In this document: positions 33,757 through 42,623 of the stretch, one piece after another
How positions within the stretch are numbered: the first letter of the stretch is position 1
How the letters are laid out: every line of letters begins with the position of its first letter
The notes under the pieces: model-generated
Databases searched by the model: none
The model's input: the letters and a program-made list of their open reading frames with translations, nothing else
What the model was told of the DNA's origin: nothing
Program-made: the position numbers and the translations under genes
Origin: Mesorhizobium mediterraneum
GTDB taxonomy: Bacteria; Pseudomonadota; Alphaproteobacteria; Rhizobiales; Rhizobiaceae
Assembly (NCBI RefSeq): GCF_002284565.1
Contig: NZ_NPKI01000032.1
Coordinates: forward strand, 390 to 64,389
Direction of reading: 5' to 3'
DNA: 64,000 bases

Positions 33757-35496
33757 GTGGTATCGTCCGCGCAGTATATCCTCCCCGGGCAGTCCGTGCC
33801 GGCACGGCGCGGGCCCGGGGTGCGGACCACATCGGGGTTTCGCGCGTCGGCGCTCGCCGTTCTGCTGGTCATCGCCCTGCTCAGTCTGCTGCCGATGGTC
33901 AGGCTCCTCGTCGCGGCCGTTGCGCCGGGCGGTGAGCTCGATTTCGGCGCATTCGCCGAACGCCTGGCCAAGCCCGCCGCCTTACGGGCGACGTGGCATA
34001 CGCTGGATACTGCCTTTTTCGGCGCCGTGCTGGCGGTCTGCCTCGGTGGCCCCGTCGCCATCGCCATCACCATGACCGACCTGCCCGGGCGAAAGCCCCT
34101 TGGTTTCCTGCTTTTGCTGCCGCTGATGATCGCGCCGCAGGTGACCGCTTTGTCGTGGCTGCATCTGTTTGGCCCGTCCAGCACGCTTCTCGGCATGGTC
34201 GGCATGGCGCCGCCACCGGGCACACCCAATCCGATGCTCGGCCGCAATGGCATCATCCTGCTTTACGCCGTCCAGCACGCGCCGATCGTCTTCATCACGT
34301 TGCGGGCGGGGCTTTCGCAGATTCCTCGCGATCTCGTCGAAGCAGCCAGGGCCTCCGGCGCCAGGCCGCTCTTCGTGCTGCGAACCATCGTCCTGCCAAT
34401 CGTGCGTCCTTATATCGTGGCTGCGGCGGCACTCGCCTTCGTTTCCGGCGTCGGCAATTTCGGTATCCCGGCCCTGCTTGGAATGCCGGTCAACTATCTG
34501 ACGTTGCCGACGCTGATCTATCAGGACCTGTCGAGTTTTGGACCTGGCGTCTTGCCGCAGATCACCGCGCTGTCGGTGCTGGTCGGCGTGCTGGCGCTGG
34601 CCGGTGTCACTTGCCAGTCGCTGGCTCTGCGCGGCGCCGCTCACCGCTTTACTTCAGGCACGCCGGCGCGTTTCGAGCTCGGGCGCTGCCGCCTGCTGCT
34701 GGCCGGTCTCGGTTGGCTGGCGATCGGCTTCATCCTCGTGCTTCCGGCTTGCGCGCTGCTGGCGACGTCGCTCGTGCCGTCCTTCGGTGTCCCGCTTAGC
34801 TGGCAAACGTTGACCGCGTCCAACTATGCCGAGGTTCTTGTCCGCCAGGCTTCGACCGTTCGCGCCTTCCGCAATTCCCTTCTTTTTGCCGGTGCTGCGG
34901 CACTGATCCTCGCCATCGGCGTCATTCCGGTGACCGCCGTGCTCGAACGGCTCGGCCGGCGCTGGCAGCGTCTCCTCAGCGGCATCGTCGACCTTCCCTA
35001 TGCGGTCCCCCGCGTCGTGCTTGCTATTGCCTGCATCCTCCTGTTCCTGCGCCCGCTGCCGCTGGTCGGCAGCCTCTATGCAACGGCCTCGATCATCGTG
35101 GTCGCCTACGCGATGCGGTTTTTCACGCTCGCCTTGAAACCGGTGGCTACCGCGGTCGGGCAGATTTCACGCGATCTCGACGAGGCGGCGGCGGTGTCGG
35201 GAGCCGGGTCCCTGCGCCGGCTTGCAACGATAACCGCGCCGCTCGCCGCACCCGCGGCAGTGGCAGGCGGGCTGCTCGTCTTCATGAGCGCCTTCAACGA
35301 GCTGACGGTCTCGGCCTTGCTCTGGTCGAGCGGCAATGAGACGCTCGGCGTGGTGCTGTTCAGCCTCGAGGAAGCAGGCTTGGGAACGCAGGCCGCCGCG
35401 ATCGCCGTTTCCACGATTGCCGTTGTCGTCGTCCTGCTGCTTGTGCTCGACCGGTTCGGCCGGCGGCTTCCGGCAGGCGTCTTGCCCTGGCGGTAA
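33757..35496 (+). CDS. ABC transporter permease, fused two-domain type (FbpB-like)
   Basis: 579 residues, about twice the length of a single permease. Two tandem membrane domains each end with an EAA loop: LVEAARASGARPLFVLRTIVLPIV in the first half and LDEAAAVSGAGSLRRLATITAPLAAP in the second. About twelve helices in total. This is the iron(III)/FbpB-type architecture in which one chain supplies the whole pore. The start is a GTG at 33757 with a weak ribosome site. Its ATPase is probably the convergent gene at 35503-36570. Confidence 0.88.
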   Translation: MVSSAQYILPGQSVPARRGPGVRTTSGFRASALAVLLVIALLSLLPMVRLLVAAVAPGGELDFGAFAERLAKPAALRATWHTLDTAFFGAVLAVCLGGPVAIAITMTDLPGRKPLGFLLLLPLMIAPQVTALSWLHLFGPSSTLLGMVGMAPPPGTPNPMLGRNGIILLYAVQHAPIVFITLRAGLSQIPRDLVEAARASGARPLFVLRTIVLPIVRPYIVAAAALAFVSGVGNFGIPALLGMPVNYLTLPTLIYQDLSSFGPGVLPQITALSVLVGVLALAGVTCQSLALRGAAHRFTSGTPARFELGRCRLLLAGLGWLAIGFILVLPACALLATSLVPSFGVPLSWQTLTASNYAEVLVRQASTVRAFRNSLLFAGAAALILAIGVIPVTAVLERLGRRWQRLLSGIVDLPYAVPRVVLAIACILLFLRPLPLVGSLYATASIIVVAYAMRFFTLALKPVATAVGQISRDLDEAAAVSGAGSLRRLATITAPLAAPAAVAGGLLVFMSAFNELTVSALLWSSGNETLGVVLFSLEEAGLGTQAAAIAVSTIAVVVVLLLVLDRFGRRLPAGVLPWR

Positions 35497-35502
35497 GCAG
35501 CG

Positions 35503-36570
35503 TTAGGCGCCTGGAATAATCCAGGCGTCCGAGACGGCGACATTCACGCTCTGGCCGACTGCCACTGCCTCGGTGCTGTCGATCAGCAATTCCTGTCCTG
35601 GTCCTGGTCCTGGCCCTCGCCCTGGCATCGGCAAGGCCAGCCGCACCTCATGCACCGGACCGCGATAGACGCTGTCGAGCACCGTCGCCGGCATGCCCTC
35701 AGGTGAAATCCGCAGCGCTTCCGGTCGCAGCAGGATTTTCACCGGCCCTGCCGATGTCCCGGCACTTCGCGCCACGAGGCGATGCCCGGCTATGTCGACC
35801 GTCGCGGTTTCTTCGGCATGATCGATGACTGTCCCCCCAACGATGGAACCGCGCCCAACGATGCCGGCAACCGTGGCATTGGCCGGGGCGCGATAGACCT
35901 CCTGCGGCGCCGCCGCCTGCAGCACCTTGCCTCGGCTCATAATGGCAACGCGGTCGGCCAGCGCCAGGGCCTCGGCCTGGTCGTGGGTGACATAGACGAT
36001 GGTGGCGCCGGTGCGGCGATGGATGTCGCGAAAGGCGTCGACCATCGACGAGCGCAAATGCATATCGAGATTGGCGAGCGGTTCGTCGAACAAGATAATT
36101 TTGGCGTCGGCAACGAGGCAGCGCGCCAGCGCCACGCGCTGGCGCTGGCCGCCGGACAGTTCCTCGATGCGGCGGCTTTCAAACCCATTGAGTCCCACGA
36201 TATCGAGAACCGCGCCGACACGGCCAGCGATCTCGCCCCGTTTGACGTGCCGGGCTTTCAGCGGATAGGCGACGTTTTCGGCGACATCCATATGCGGCCA
36301 AAGCGCATAGGACTGGAAGACGACACCAACGCCGCGCGCTTCCGGCGGCACCTGCCGCTGCGGATCGGCCATCAATTCGTCGCCAAACAGCACGCGGCCT
36401 TGGCTGGGCGCCTCGAAGCCGGCGATCAGTCTCAGCATCGTGGTCTTGCCGCACCCGGAGGGGCCGAGCAGCGCGGTGAACGAGCCCGCCGCGAAGTCCA
36501 GCGAAACGGCGTCAAGCGCTGCGGTTTCGTTGAACCGCTTGGTGAGACGCTCCACCTTGATTTCGCTCAT
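35503..36570 (-). CDS. ABC transporter ATP-binding protein (FbpC/PotA type)
   Basis: 355 residues. Walker A GPSGCGKTT (about 36-44), Q-loop FQSYALWPHM, signature LSGGQRQR, Walker B IILFDEPLANLD, VTHDQAEALALAD. A TOBE-type C-terminal region contains LLRPEALRI. Near residue 325 a short Gly-Pro-Arg run (GRGPGPGPGQ) is encoded by a 6-bp-period repeat at about 35593-35632. It lies convergently, only 6 bp from the end of the two-domain permease gene, so it has its own promoter even though it probably belongs to the same importer. Confidence 0.88.
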   Translation of the reverse strand: MSEIKVERLTKRFNETAALDAVSLDFAAGSFTALLGPSGCGKTTMLRLIAGFEAPSQGRVLFGDELMADPQRQVPPEARGVGVVFQSYALWPHMDVAENVAYPLKARHVKRGEIAGRVGAVLDIVGLNGFESRRIEELSGGQRQRVALARCLVADAKIILFDEPLANLDMHLRSSMVDAFRDIHRRTGATIVYVTHDQAEALALADRVAIMSRGKVLQAAAPQEVYRAPANATVAGIVGRGSIVGGTVIDHAEETATVDIAGHRLVARSAGTSAGPVKILLRPEALRISPEGMPATVLDSVYRGPVHEVRLALPMPGRGPGPGPGQELLIDSTEAVAVGQSVNVAVSDAWIIPGA

Positions 36571-36691
36571 GCTTCACCAATCGGCATATCATTGTGTCCC
36601 GCCGATTGTTCACGCAACCGGTGCGGCATGGCGTCGGCATACGTTGGAAATCCGGCCGTGACAATGATGGCTGCGGCAATGGCGCCGGTGC

Positions 36692-37393
36692 TTACTGCGC
36701 CGTCCGGCCGCCATCAATCGGCAAGGTTGTGCCGGTGATCTGCTTTGCCGCATCCGAGCATAGGAACAACGCCAGTGCGGAAAGCTCGTCCACGGTGACG
36801 AACTCCTTGGTCGGCTGGACGGCGAGGAGCACGTCGCGCTTAACCTCTTCCTCGGTCATGCCGCGCGCCTTCATTGTGTCGGGAATCTGCTTTTCGACCA
36901 GCGGCGTCCAGACGTAGCCGGGCGCGATCGCATTGACGGTGACGCCGTCAAGTGCCGCCTCCAGTGCCACTGTCTTGGTCAGGCCCGCTATGCCGTGCTT
37001 GGCCGACACATAGGCGGACTTGAACGGCGAGGCGACCAGCGCGTGCGCCGACGCAGTGTTGATGATGCGGCCCCATTTGCGCGCCTTCATACCGGGCAGC
37101 ACCGCCTTGATTGCATAGAAGGCGGCGAGCAAATTGATGCGGATGATGGCTTCCCATTTGTCGTCCGGGAATTCCTCGATCGGCGCGACATGCTGGATGC
37201 CGGCATTGTTGACCAGGATGTCGAGACTGCCGAAGGTCTCTTCGGCCTCGCGCACCATGGCGCTCACCGCTGCCCCATCCATCATGTTGGCGCCGGAGTA
37301 ACGGCATTTGACGCCGAAATCCGCTTCGATGCCGGCGCGCTCGATGGCAGCTGCTTCGCCCAGGCCGTTGATGGTGACGTTGGCGCGCTCAAA
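36692..37393 (-). pseudogene. 3-hydroxybutyrate dehydrogenase (SDR), 5'-truncated
   Basis: From 37393 to the stop, about 233 residues match the body of D-3-hydroxybutyrate dehydrogenase: ERANVTINGLGEA, ILVNNAGIQHVAPIEEFP, catalytic Ser/Tyr/Lys in NTASAHALVASPFKSAYVSAKHG, VTVNAIAPGYVWTPLVEKQIP and GTTLPIDGGRTAQ. The first ~30 residues, which hold the TGxxxGIG nucleotide-binding motif of all SDR enzymes, are absent. The open frame continues to 37522 but encodes unrelated residues and runs into the 3' end of the TetR gene. Without the dinucleotide loop activity is not expected. A deletion at the junction with the TetR gene is the simplest cause; an assembly error is an alternative. Confidence 0.7.
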
Positions 37394-37511
37394 AGCGCTG
37401 CTATCGACCTGACCCGAGTGTGCGCACCGGTTTTGGATAGTATGGAAAGGCTGCGCTGGACCGCATCGGACGAGAAACCGCTGGCCGGACGGCTCTGATG
37501 GCATCCTCGAT

Positions 37512-38048
37512 CTATCCCGCAATCTCCAGCAAGGACGATACCAGCAATCGACGTTCGTCCCGTGAAAGGACGTCCGAATCGAAGAGGTTCATGCTGCGAA
37601 GCCCTTCGATGGCGAGATAGCAGACCAGCAGCGCCTTGAGGTCCGGCGTCTCTCCCTTGAGCCGCTCGAAAACCTGCCGCCTGAACGATTTTATCGGTGT
37701 CAGGAAATCGGGATCCTCGGCGATCGCCGAAAATATCCAGGAAGCCGACGGTTTCGACTCCTCGGCATGTTCGGCTGAAAGCTTGATGTAAGTCGCAAGC
37801 GGGCTTTCGCCGATGACGCCGGCCGTGCGGGCGGACTCCAGCGCCTGCTCGAAGGCGCGCAGGTAATCCTCCACCAGCGCCTGCATCAGTTTCGCCTTGG
37901 TCGGGAAATTGTACAGCAAGCCGCCTTTCGACACGCCGGCACGGCTGGCGACGGCGTCCAGCGACAGGCTGCCGGGCCCTGTCTCGCGTGCCACATCGGC
38001 GGCGGCGGCGAGAATCTTCTCACGCGAATTTGCTCTGCGGGCTTTCAT
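37512..38048 (-). CDS. TetR-family regulator of the RND efflux operon
   Basis: 178 residues from the ATG at 38048 (GGGGAGG upstream). N-terminal TetR helix-turn-helix: REKILAAAADVARETGPGSLSLDAVASRAGVSKGGLLYNFPTKAKLMQALVEDY (about 9-62). A helical ligand domain follows, ending YLAIEGLRSMNLFDSDVLS. It is divergent from the efflux pair at 38200, and the palindrome at 38090-38103 lies in the promoter region between them, so it probably represses the pump and itself until an effector binds. Confidence 0.88.
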   Translation of the reverse strand: MKARRANSREKILAAAADVARETGPGSLSLDAVASRAGVSKGGLLYNFPTKAKLMQALVEDYLRAFEQALESARTAGVIGESPLATYIKLSAEHAEESKPSASWIFSAIAEDPDFLTPIKSFRRQVFERLKGETPDLKALLVCYLAIEGLRSMNLFDSDVLSRDERRLLVSSLLEIAG

Positions 38049-38081
38049 CAATCGCCTCCCCATACATTAGCCTATGCGGAA

Positions 38082-38110
38082 TTGACAAGACCGTCCAGAC
38101 GGTACAGTAA
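38082..38110 (+). promoter_or_regulatory. promoter of the RND efflux operon
   Basis: TTGACA (38082-38087) is a consensus -35; TACAGT (38103-38108) or CAGTAA (38105-38110) could serve as -10 with 15-17 bp spacing. The operator palindrome lies between the two boxes. Downstream lies the efflux start at 38200. Confidence 0.5.
38090..38103. promoter_or_regulatory. TetR operator candidate in the efflux promoter
   Basis: ACCGTC-CA-GACGGT is a perfect inverted repeat with 6-bp arms between the -35 and -10 boxes, the position expected for steric repression by the divergent TetR protein. Confidence 0.6.
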
Positions 38111-38199
38111 GATCGCCGTCATTTGAAATCGGGACCAGTCACAGGTATGTGTTTCGGTCATCCGACCGTTATGCCGGGCCATGGCCAAGGGGACTGTTC

Positions 38200-39459
38200 G
38201 TGATCAAGCGCTTCATCATCGCCTTCATTCTGCTCGTGCTGGTGTGCGGCGGCATCGTCGGCTTCAATTTGTTCCGCGACAATGCGATCCAGCAATTCTT
38301 CGCCACGATGAAGCCGCCGGCCGCGACGGTGTCGACGACAATCGTCAAGCCGACCAGCTGGACGCCGGGCGTCGAAGCGATCGGCACGGTAAGCGCGGTA
38401 CGCGGCGTCGACCTGACCGTCGAAACCGCCGGCATCGTCAAGGACATCCTATTTCACGCCAATCAGAAGGTTGAAGCCAACGCGGTTCTCCTTCAGCTCG
38501 ACGATGCCGCCGAGCGCGCCGATCTCGATGCGACGAAGGCGCAAGCAGCGCTCGACCAGACGGCGTTGACACGCGCCCTTGAATTGCAGAAACGCGGTGT
38601 CGGCTCGGAATCGACGCTCGACACGGCGCGGGCAACTGCATCGGCTTCCGCTTCGCAGGTCAACAGGCTGCAGGCGGTGCTCGATCAGAAGCTGCTGACA
38701 GCGCCCTTCGGCGGCACGGTCGGTATTCCCAGGATCGATCTCGGCCAGTATCTCTCACCCGGCACTTCCGTAGTGACACTGCAGGACCTGGAGACGATGC
38801 GGGCCGATTTCTCGATTCCCGAACAGCAGCTCCCGCTACTGAAGATCGACCAGAAGCTGCGGCTGGGCATTGGCGACGGCGAGCTGCCGTTCGCCGGCAC
38901 CATCCGCGGTATCGACCCGAAGATCGACCCGACCAGCCGGCTGGTGACGGTCAGGGCCGAGGTCGCTAACCCCGAAGGCAAGCTGACCCCTGGCCAGTTC
39001 GTGCAGGTGCGCGTCGAATTGCCCGAGGAAAACAACGTGCTGACGGTGCCGCAGACCGCGCTGACGTCCAGCCTGTACGGTGACTTTGTCTTTGTGGTGC
39101 GTCCGGCGAAGCCGGCCGCAGCCAGTGGCGCGGCCCCTGCTGCTGCGAAGCCGGAAGAAAAGCCCGCCACGGACACCGCGAAGCCCGCGGCCGAAGCACC
39201 CGCGGCAAAACCGGAGGAAAAACCGGCTGCTACCCCGGCCGAACCGAAAGCGGAAGAACAGAAGCCGCAGCTCATGCTTGCCCAGGTGTTCGTTAAGCCC
39301 GGCCGCCGCAACGCCGGCCTAGTTGAGATCCTGGAAGGCATCCAGCCCGGCGACGAAGTCGTTACCGCCGGCCAGAACCGGCTCTCCAACGGCATGTCCG
39401 TTGCCGTCGACAACACGATCGACCCGACCAAGCCGGCAAACCAGCAGGCAACCCAGTAA
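38200..39459 (+). CDS. RND efflux periplasmic adaptor (membrane fusion protein)
   Basis: 419 residues from the GTG at 38200 (AAGGGG 7 bases upstream). One N-terminal membrane anchor (about 4-26), then the adaptor order: lipoyl half-domain (AVRGVDLTVETAGIVKDILFHANQKVEANAVLLQLDD), a short helical hairpin, the second lipoyl half (LTAPFGGTVGIPRIDLGQYLSPG), and a beta-barrel (RLGIGDGELPFAGTIRGIDPKIDPTSRLVTVRAEVANPEGKLTPGQFVQVRV). The membrane-proximal domain is interrupted by an Ala/Pro/Lys/Glu-rich insert (about residues 306-355, repeating KPEEKPA). It links the RND pump to an outer-membrane channel; no TolC-type gene is adjacent. Stop and pump start overlap (TAATG). Confidence 0.9.
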   Translation: MIKRFIIAFILLVLVCGGIVGFNLFRDNAIQQFFATMKPPAATVSTTIVKPTSWTPGVEAIGTVSAVRGVDLTVETAGIVKDILFHANQKVEANAVLLQLDDAAERADLDATKAQAALDQTALTRALELQKRGVGSESTLDTARATASASASQVNRLQAVLDQKLLTAPFGGTVGIPRIDLGQYLSPGTSVVTLQDLETMRADFSIPEQQLPLLKIDQKLRLGIGDGELPFAGTIRGIDPKIDPTSRLVTVRAEVANPEGKLTPGQFVQVRVELPEENNVLTVPQTALTSSLYGDFVFVVRPAKPAAASGAAPAAAKPEEKPATDTAKPAAEAPAAKPEEKPAATPAEPKAEEQKPQLMLAQVFVKPGRRNAGLVEILEGIQPGDEVVTAGQNRLSNGMSVAVDNTIDPTKPANQQATQ

Positions 39460-42400
39460 TGAGCTTTTCCGACCTCTTCATCCGCCGTCCGGTCCTTTCG
39501 ACCGTGCTCGCCCTGATGATCCTGCTTCTGGGTTTCCAGGGCATCTTCAACCTTTCGATCCGGCAGTATCCGGAAGTTGAAGAAACGGCCATCACCATCA
39601 CCACGGCCTATCCCGGCGCCAGCGCCGACTTGATCCAAGGGTTCATTTCCGCGCCGATCGCCCGTGCCGTCGCTTCAACCGAAAACATCGATTATGTCAC
39701 GTCGGCGAGCCGGCCGTCCTCCAGCACCGTGACGGTGCAGATGAAACTCGGCTCCAACCCCGACATCGCGCTGAACGAAGTCTTGTCGAAGGTACAAGGC
39801 GTGCGCGGCGAGCTGCCGGACGAGGCCGAAGACCCGGTGATCGTCAAGGGCACCGGCGAGCAGTTCGCGATGATGTATATCTCGATGCAAAATCCGAACA
39901 TGACGCCGGAACAGCTCACCGAATATATCGAGCGAGTCGTGCGGCCGCGCATGTCGACGGTCGAGGGCGTTGCCGACGTGCAGATCTTCGGCGCCGCCGA
40001 ATATTCGATGCGCGTCTGGATCGACCCGATCAAACTGGCGGCGCGCGGCGTGACGGCGGCGGAAGTGCTGACCGCCATCAACGAATCGAATTTCCTCTCC
40101 GCGCCCGGCAATACCGAAAACGAGTATGTGGCTTCCTCGATCACCGTCCGCTCGACGCTGCAGACGCCGGAGGCTTTCGCCGCCCTTCCGCTCCGCTCCA
40201 ACAACGGCAATGTGGTGAGGCTGCGTGACGTCGCGCGCGTCGAGCTCGCCGCGGCGAACACCGACACCAGGGTCAGCTTCAACGGCAAGCCCGGCATCTT
40301 CCTCGCCATCTTCCCGACGCCGGCCGCCAATCCGCTGACGACAGCGGAGGCGATCCACGAAATTGTGCCGACCATCCAGGAGACGCTGCCGCTCGGCATG
40401 ACGATCGAGATCGTCTACGATTCGACCGAGCAGATCAGCGCTTCGATCGAGGAGGTGTTCAAGACCATCGGCGAGGCGGTCATCATCGTCATCGTCGTCA
40501 TCCTGCTCTTCCTCGGCTCATTCCGCTCGGTGTTGATGCCTATCGTGACCATTCCACTGTCGCTGATCGGCGTCTGCTTCCTGCTGTTTTCGTTGGGCTA
40601 TTCGATCAACCTTTTGTCGTTGCTGGCTATGGTGCTGGCGATCGGCCTCGTCGTCGACGATGCCATCGTGGTGGTGGAAAACATTCACCGCCACATGGAA
40701 GAAGACAACATGTCGCCGATGCAGGCGGCCTTCAACGGCATGCGGGAGATCTCCTCCGCCGTCGTCGCCATGACGATAACGCTGGCCGCCGTGTTCGCGC
40801 CGCTGGCCTTCACCGGCGGCCTGACCGGCGCACTGTTTCGCGAATTCGCGGTGACGCTTGCCGGCTCGGTGGTGCTTTCGGGTGTCGTCGCCCTCACCAT
40901 CACACCGATGATGTCGGCACGCATCCTGAGGGCCGGCTCGCACAGCCGCTTCCAGCGCATTGTCGACAACACGTTCGGGCGCGTCGAAAACCTCTACGAG
41001 CGGCTGGTCAGCGGCTCGCTGAAATATCGCCCGGTGACGCTGATGATCGTCATCGCACTGGTCGCCACGACCGGCTTCATGTTCACCAGGACCGCGAGCG
41101 AACTGGCGCCGGAAGAAGACCAGGGCTTCCTGCTTTCCCTGGTGACCGCGCCGCGCTACGCGACATCGGACTATACCGAGAGCTACGTCAATCAGATACT
41201 CGGCCTGGTCGATGACCTGCCTGAGACGCGGGCACGGTTCTCGGCGGTCGCCTTCGGCGGCGGCCAGACGAACACCGCTTTCGTCGGCTTTGCGTTCAAG
41301 GATTGGGCCGAGCGTACGCGCAGCTCGAAGGAACTCCAGGAAGACATCACGGGTCGCCTAAGCAAGGTGGCGGGCGTCGAAGCTTTCGTCTTCGCACCGC
41401 CGACGCTCCCAGGCTCCGGCGGCGGCCTGCCGATCACGATGGTGGTGCGCTCGACCGGCGAGGCCTCCCAGGTCTACGAGGCGGCCGAGGACATCAAGAA
41501 CAAGGCGCAGGCCTCCGGCCGCTTCATGGTCGTGCAGAATTCGATGACCTTCGACGCGCCGCAAGTGACGGTGACGATCGACCGCGACCGCGCCGCGGCG
41601 CTCAACCTGCCGATCGCCGACATCGGTCGGACGCTGACCCTCTTGGTCGGTGGCGCCGAAGTGGCGCAATTCGACCGCGAATCCAACAGCTACGACATCA
41701 TCCCGCAAGTGCCGCAGAAATTCCGCGACAACCCTGAAAAGCTGGCCGAGTATTTCGTGCGCAGCGCGTCGGGCGAGATGGTGCCGCTCTCGGCAGTGGT
41801 GAAGATCTCGACCAATGCCTCGCCGGCCGTGATCGAGCAGTTCAACCAGTTGAACTCCGCCACGATTTCCGCTCTGCCATTGCCCACCGTCACCACCGGC
41901 GATGGGCTGAAGACCATCGAGGATATCGCGAGGGAAAGCCTGCCCGACACGTTCTTCATCGACTATACCGGCCAGTCGCGGCAGGAGAAGGAACAGGGCT
42001 ACACGATCATCATCGCCTTCGCGGCAGCCGTTCTCGTCATCTATCTGGTGCTGGCGGCGCAGTTCGAAAGCTTCCGCGATCCGTTGATCATCATGATGTC
42101 GGTGCCGCTGTCGATCTTCGGCGCGATCGTGCCGCTCAATCTGGGGCTGGGAACGCTCAACATCTATACGCAGGTCGGCCTGATCACGCTGATCGGCCTG
42201 ATCACCAAGCACGGCATTCTTCTGGTCGAGTTCGCCAACCAGCAGCGCGAGCACCACGGGATGCGGCGCCGCGATGCCATCATCGCCTCGGCCAAGGTGC
42301 GGCTGCGGCCGATCCTGATGACGACGGCGGCGATGGCGCTCGGCGTGGTGCCGCTGATCATCTCCAGCGGCGCGGGTGCTGCGGCACGCTACTCGATGGG

Positions 42401-42545
42401 CCTGGTGATCTTCACCGGCATTCTGGTGGGAACCATGTTCACCCTGTTCGTGGTGCCGATGTTCTACACCTTCATCGCCAGCAAGGACCTGCCGCATCAT
42501 GCCGAGAAGCCGGACCCGAAGCTGATGCCGGTGCCGATTGATTGA
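39459..42545 (+). CDS. RND efflux pump, inner-membrane transporter (AcrB/MexB superfamily)
   Basis: 1028 residues, normal for HAE-1 type pumps. N-terminal FIRRPVLSTVLALMILLLG helix, two large periplasmic loops, twelve helices. The proton-relay pair in TM4 is present (LAIGLVVDDAIVVVENI), as is the TM10 lysine (GLITKHGILLVEFAN). The RxRPILMTT block (KVRLRPILMTTAAM) is typical. It exports drugs or other amphiphiles by proton antiport together with the adaptor encoded upstream. Expression is probably under the divergent TetR protein. A strong hairpin terminator follows 8 bp after the stop. Confidence 0.95.
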   Translation: MSFSDLFIRRPVLSTVLALMILLLGFQGIFNLSIRQYPEVEETAITITTAYPGASADLIQGFISAPIARAVASTENIDYVTSASRPSSSTVTVQMKLGSNPDIALNEVLSKVQGVRGELPDEAEDPVIVKGTGEQFAMMYISMQNPNMTPEQLTEYIERVVRPRMSTVEGVADVQIFGAAEYSMRVWIDPIKLAARGVTAAEVLTAINESNFLSAPGNTENEYVASSITVRSTLQTPEAFAALPLRSNNGNVVRLRDVARVELAAANTDTRVSFNGKPGIFLAIFPTPAANPLTTAEAIHEIVPTIQETLPLGMTIEIVYDSTEQISASIEEVFKTIGEAVIIVIVVILLFLGSFRSVLMPIVTIPLSLIGVCFLLFSLGYSINLLSLLAMVLAIGLVVDDAIVVVENIHRHMEEDNMSPMQAAFNGMREISSAVVAMTITLAAVFAPLAFTGGLTGALFREFAVTLAGSVVLSGVVALTITPMMSARILRAGSHSRFQRIVDNTFGRVENLYERLVSGSLKYRPVTLMIVIALVATTGFMFTRTASELAPEEDQGFLLSLVTAPRYATSDYTESYVNQILGLVDDLPETRARFSAVAFGGGQTNTAFVGFAFKDWAERTRSSKELQEDITGRLSKVAGVEAFVFAPPTLPGSGGGLPITMVVRSTGEASQVYEAAEDIKNKAQASGRFMVVQNSMTFDAPQVTVTIDRDRAAALNLPIADIGRTLTLLVGGAEVAQFDRESNSYDIIPQVPQKFRDNPEKLAEYFVRSASGEMVPLSAVVKISTNASPAVIEQFNQLNSATISALPLPTVTTGDGLKTIEDIARESLPDTFFIDYTGQSRQEKEQGYTIIIAFAAAVLVIYLVLAAQFESFRDPLIIMMSVPLSIFGAIVPLNLGLGTLNIYTQVGLITLIGLITKHGILLVEFANQQREHHGMRRRDAIIASAKVRLRPILMTTAAMALGVVPLIISSGAGAAARYSMGLVIFTGILVGTMFTLFVVPMFYTFIASKDLPHHAEKPDPKLMPVPID

Positions 42546-42552
42546 ATGACGA

Positions 42553-42579
42553 AAAAAGGCCGGAACTTCCGGCCTTTTT
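42553..42579. terminator. bidirectional Rho-independent terminator
   Basis: A 13-bp perfect inverted repeat (AAAAAGGCCGGAA / TTCCGGCCTTTTT) lies between the convergent efflux pump and L,D-transpeptidase genes; both orientations end in a T-run. Confidence 0.85.
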
Positions 42580-42623
42580 CTTGGGCAGTCAGTCATACTC
42601 GTCAGGCCGATCGTCTCGGCTAG

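Noticed and set aside
35593..35632. 6-bp-period repeat inside the ATPase gene, considered as a phase-variable tract
   Set aside because: The unit length is a multiple of three, so copy changes would not shift the frame; likely just a Gly-Pro run.
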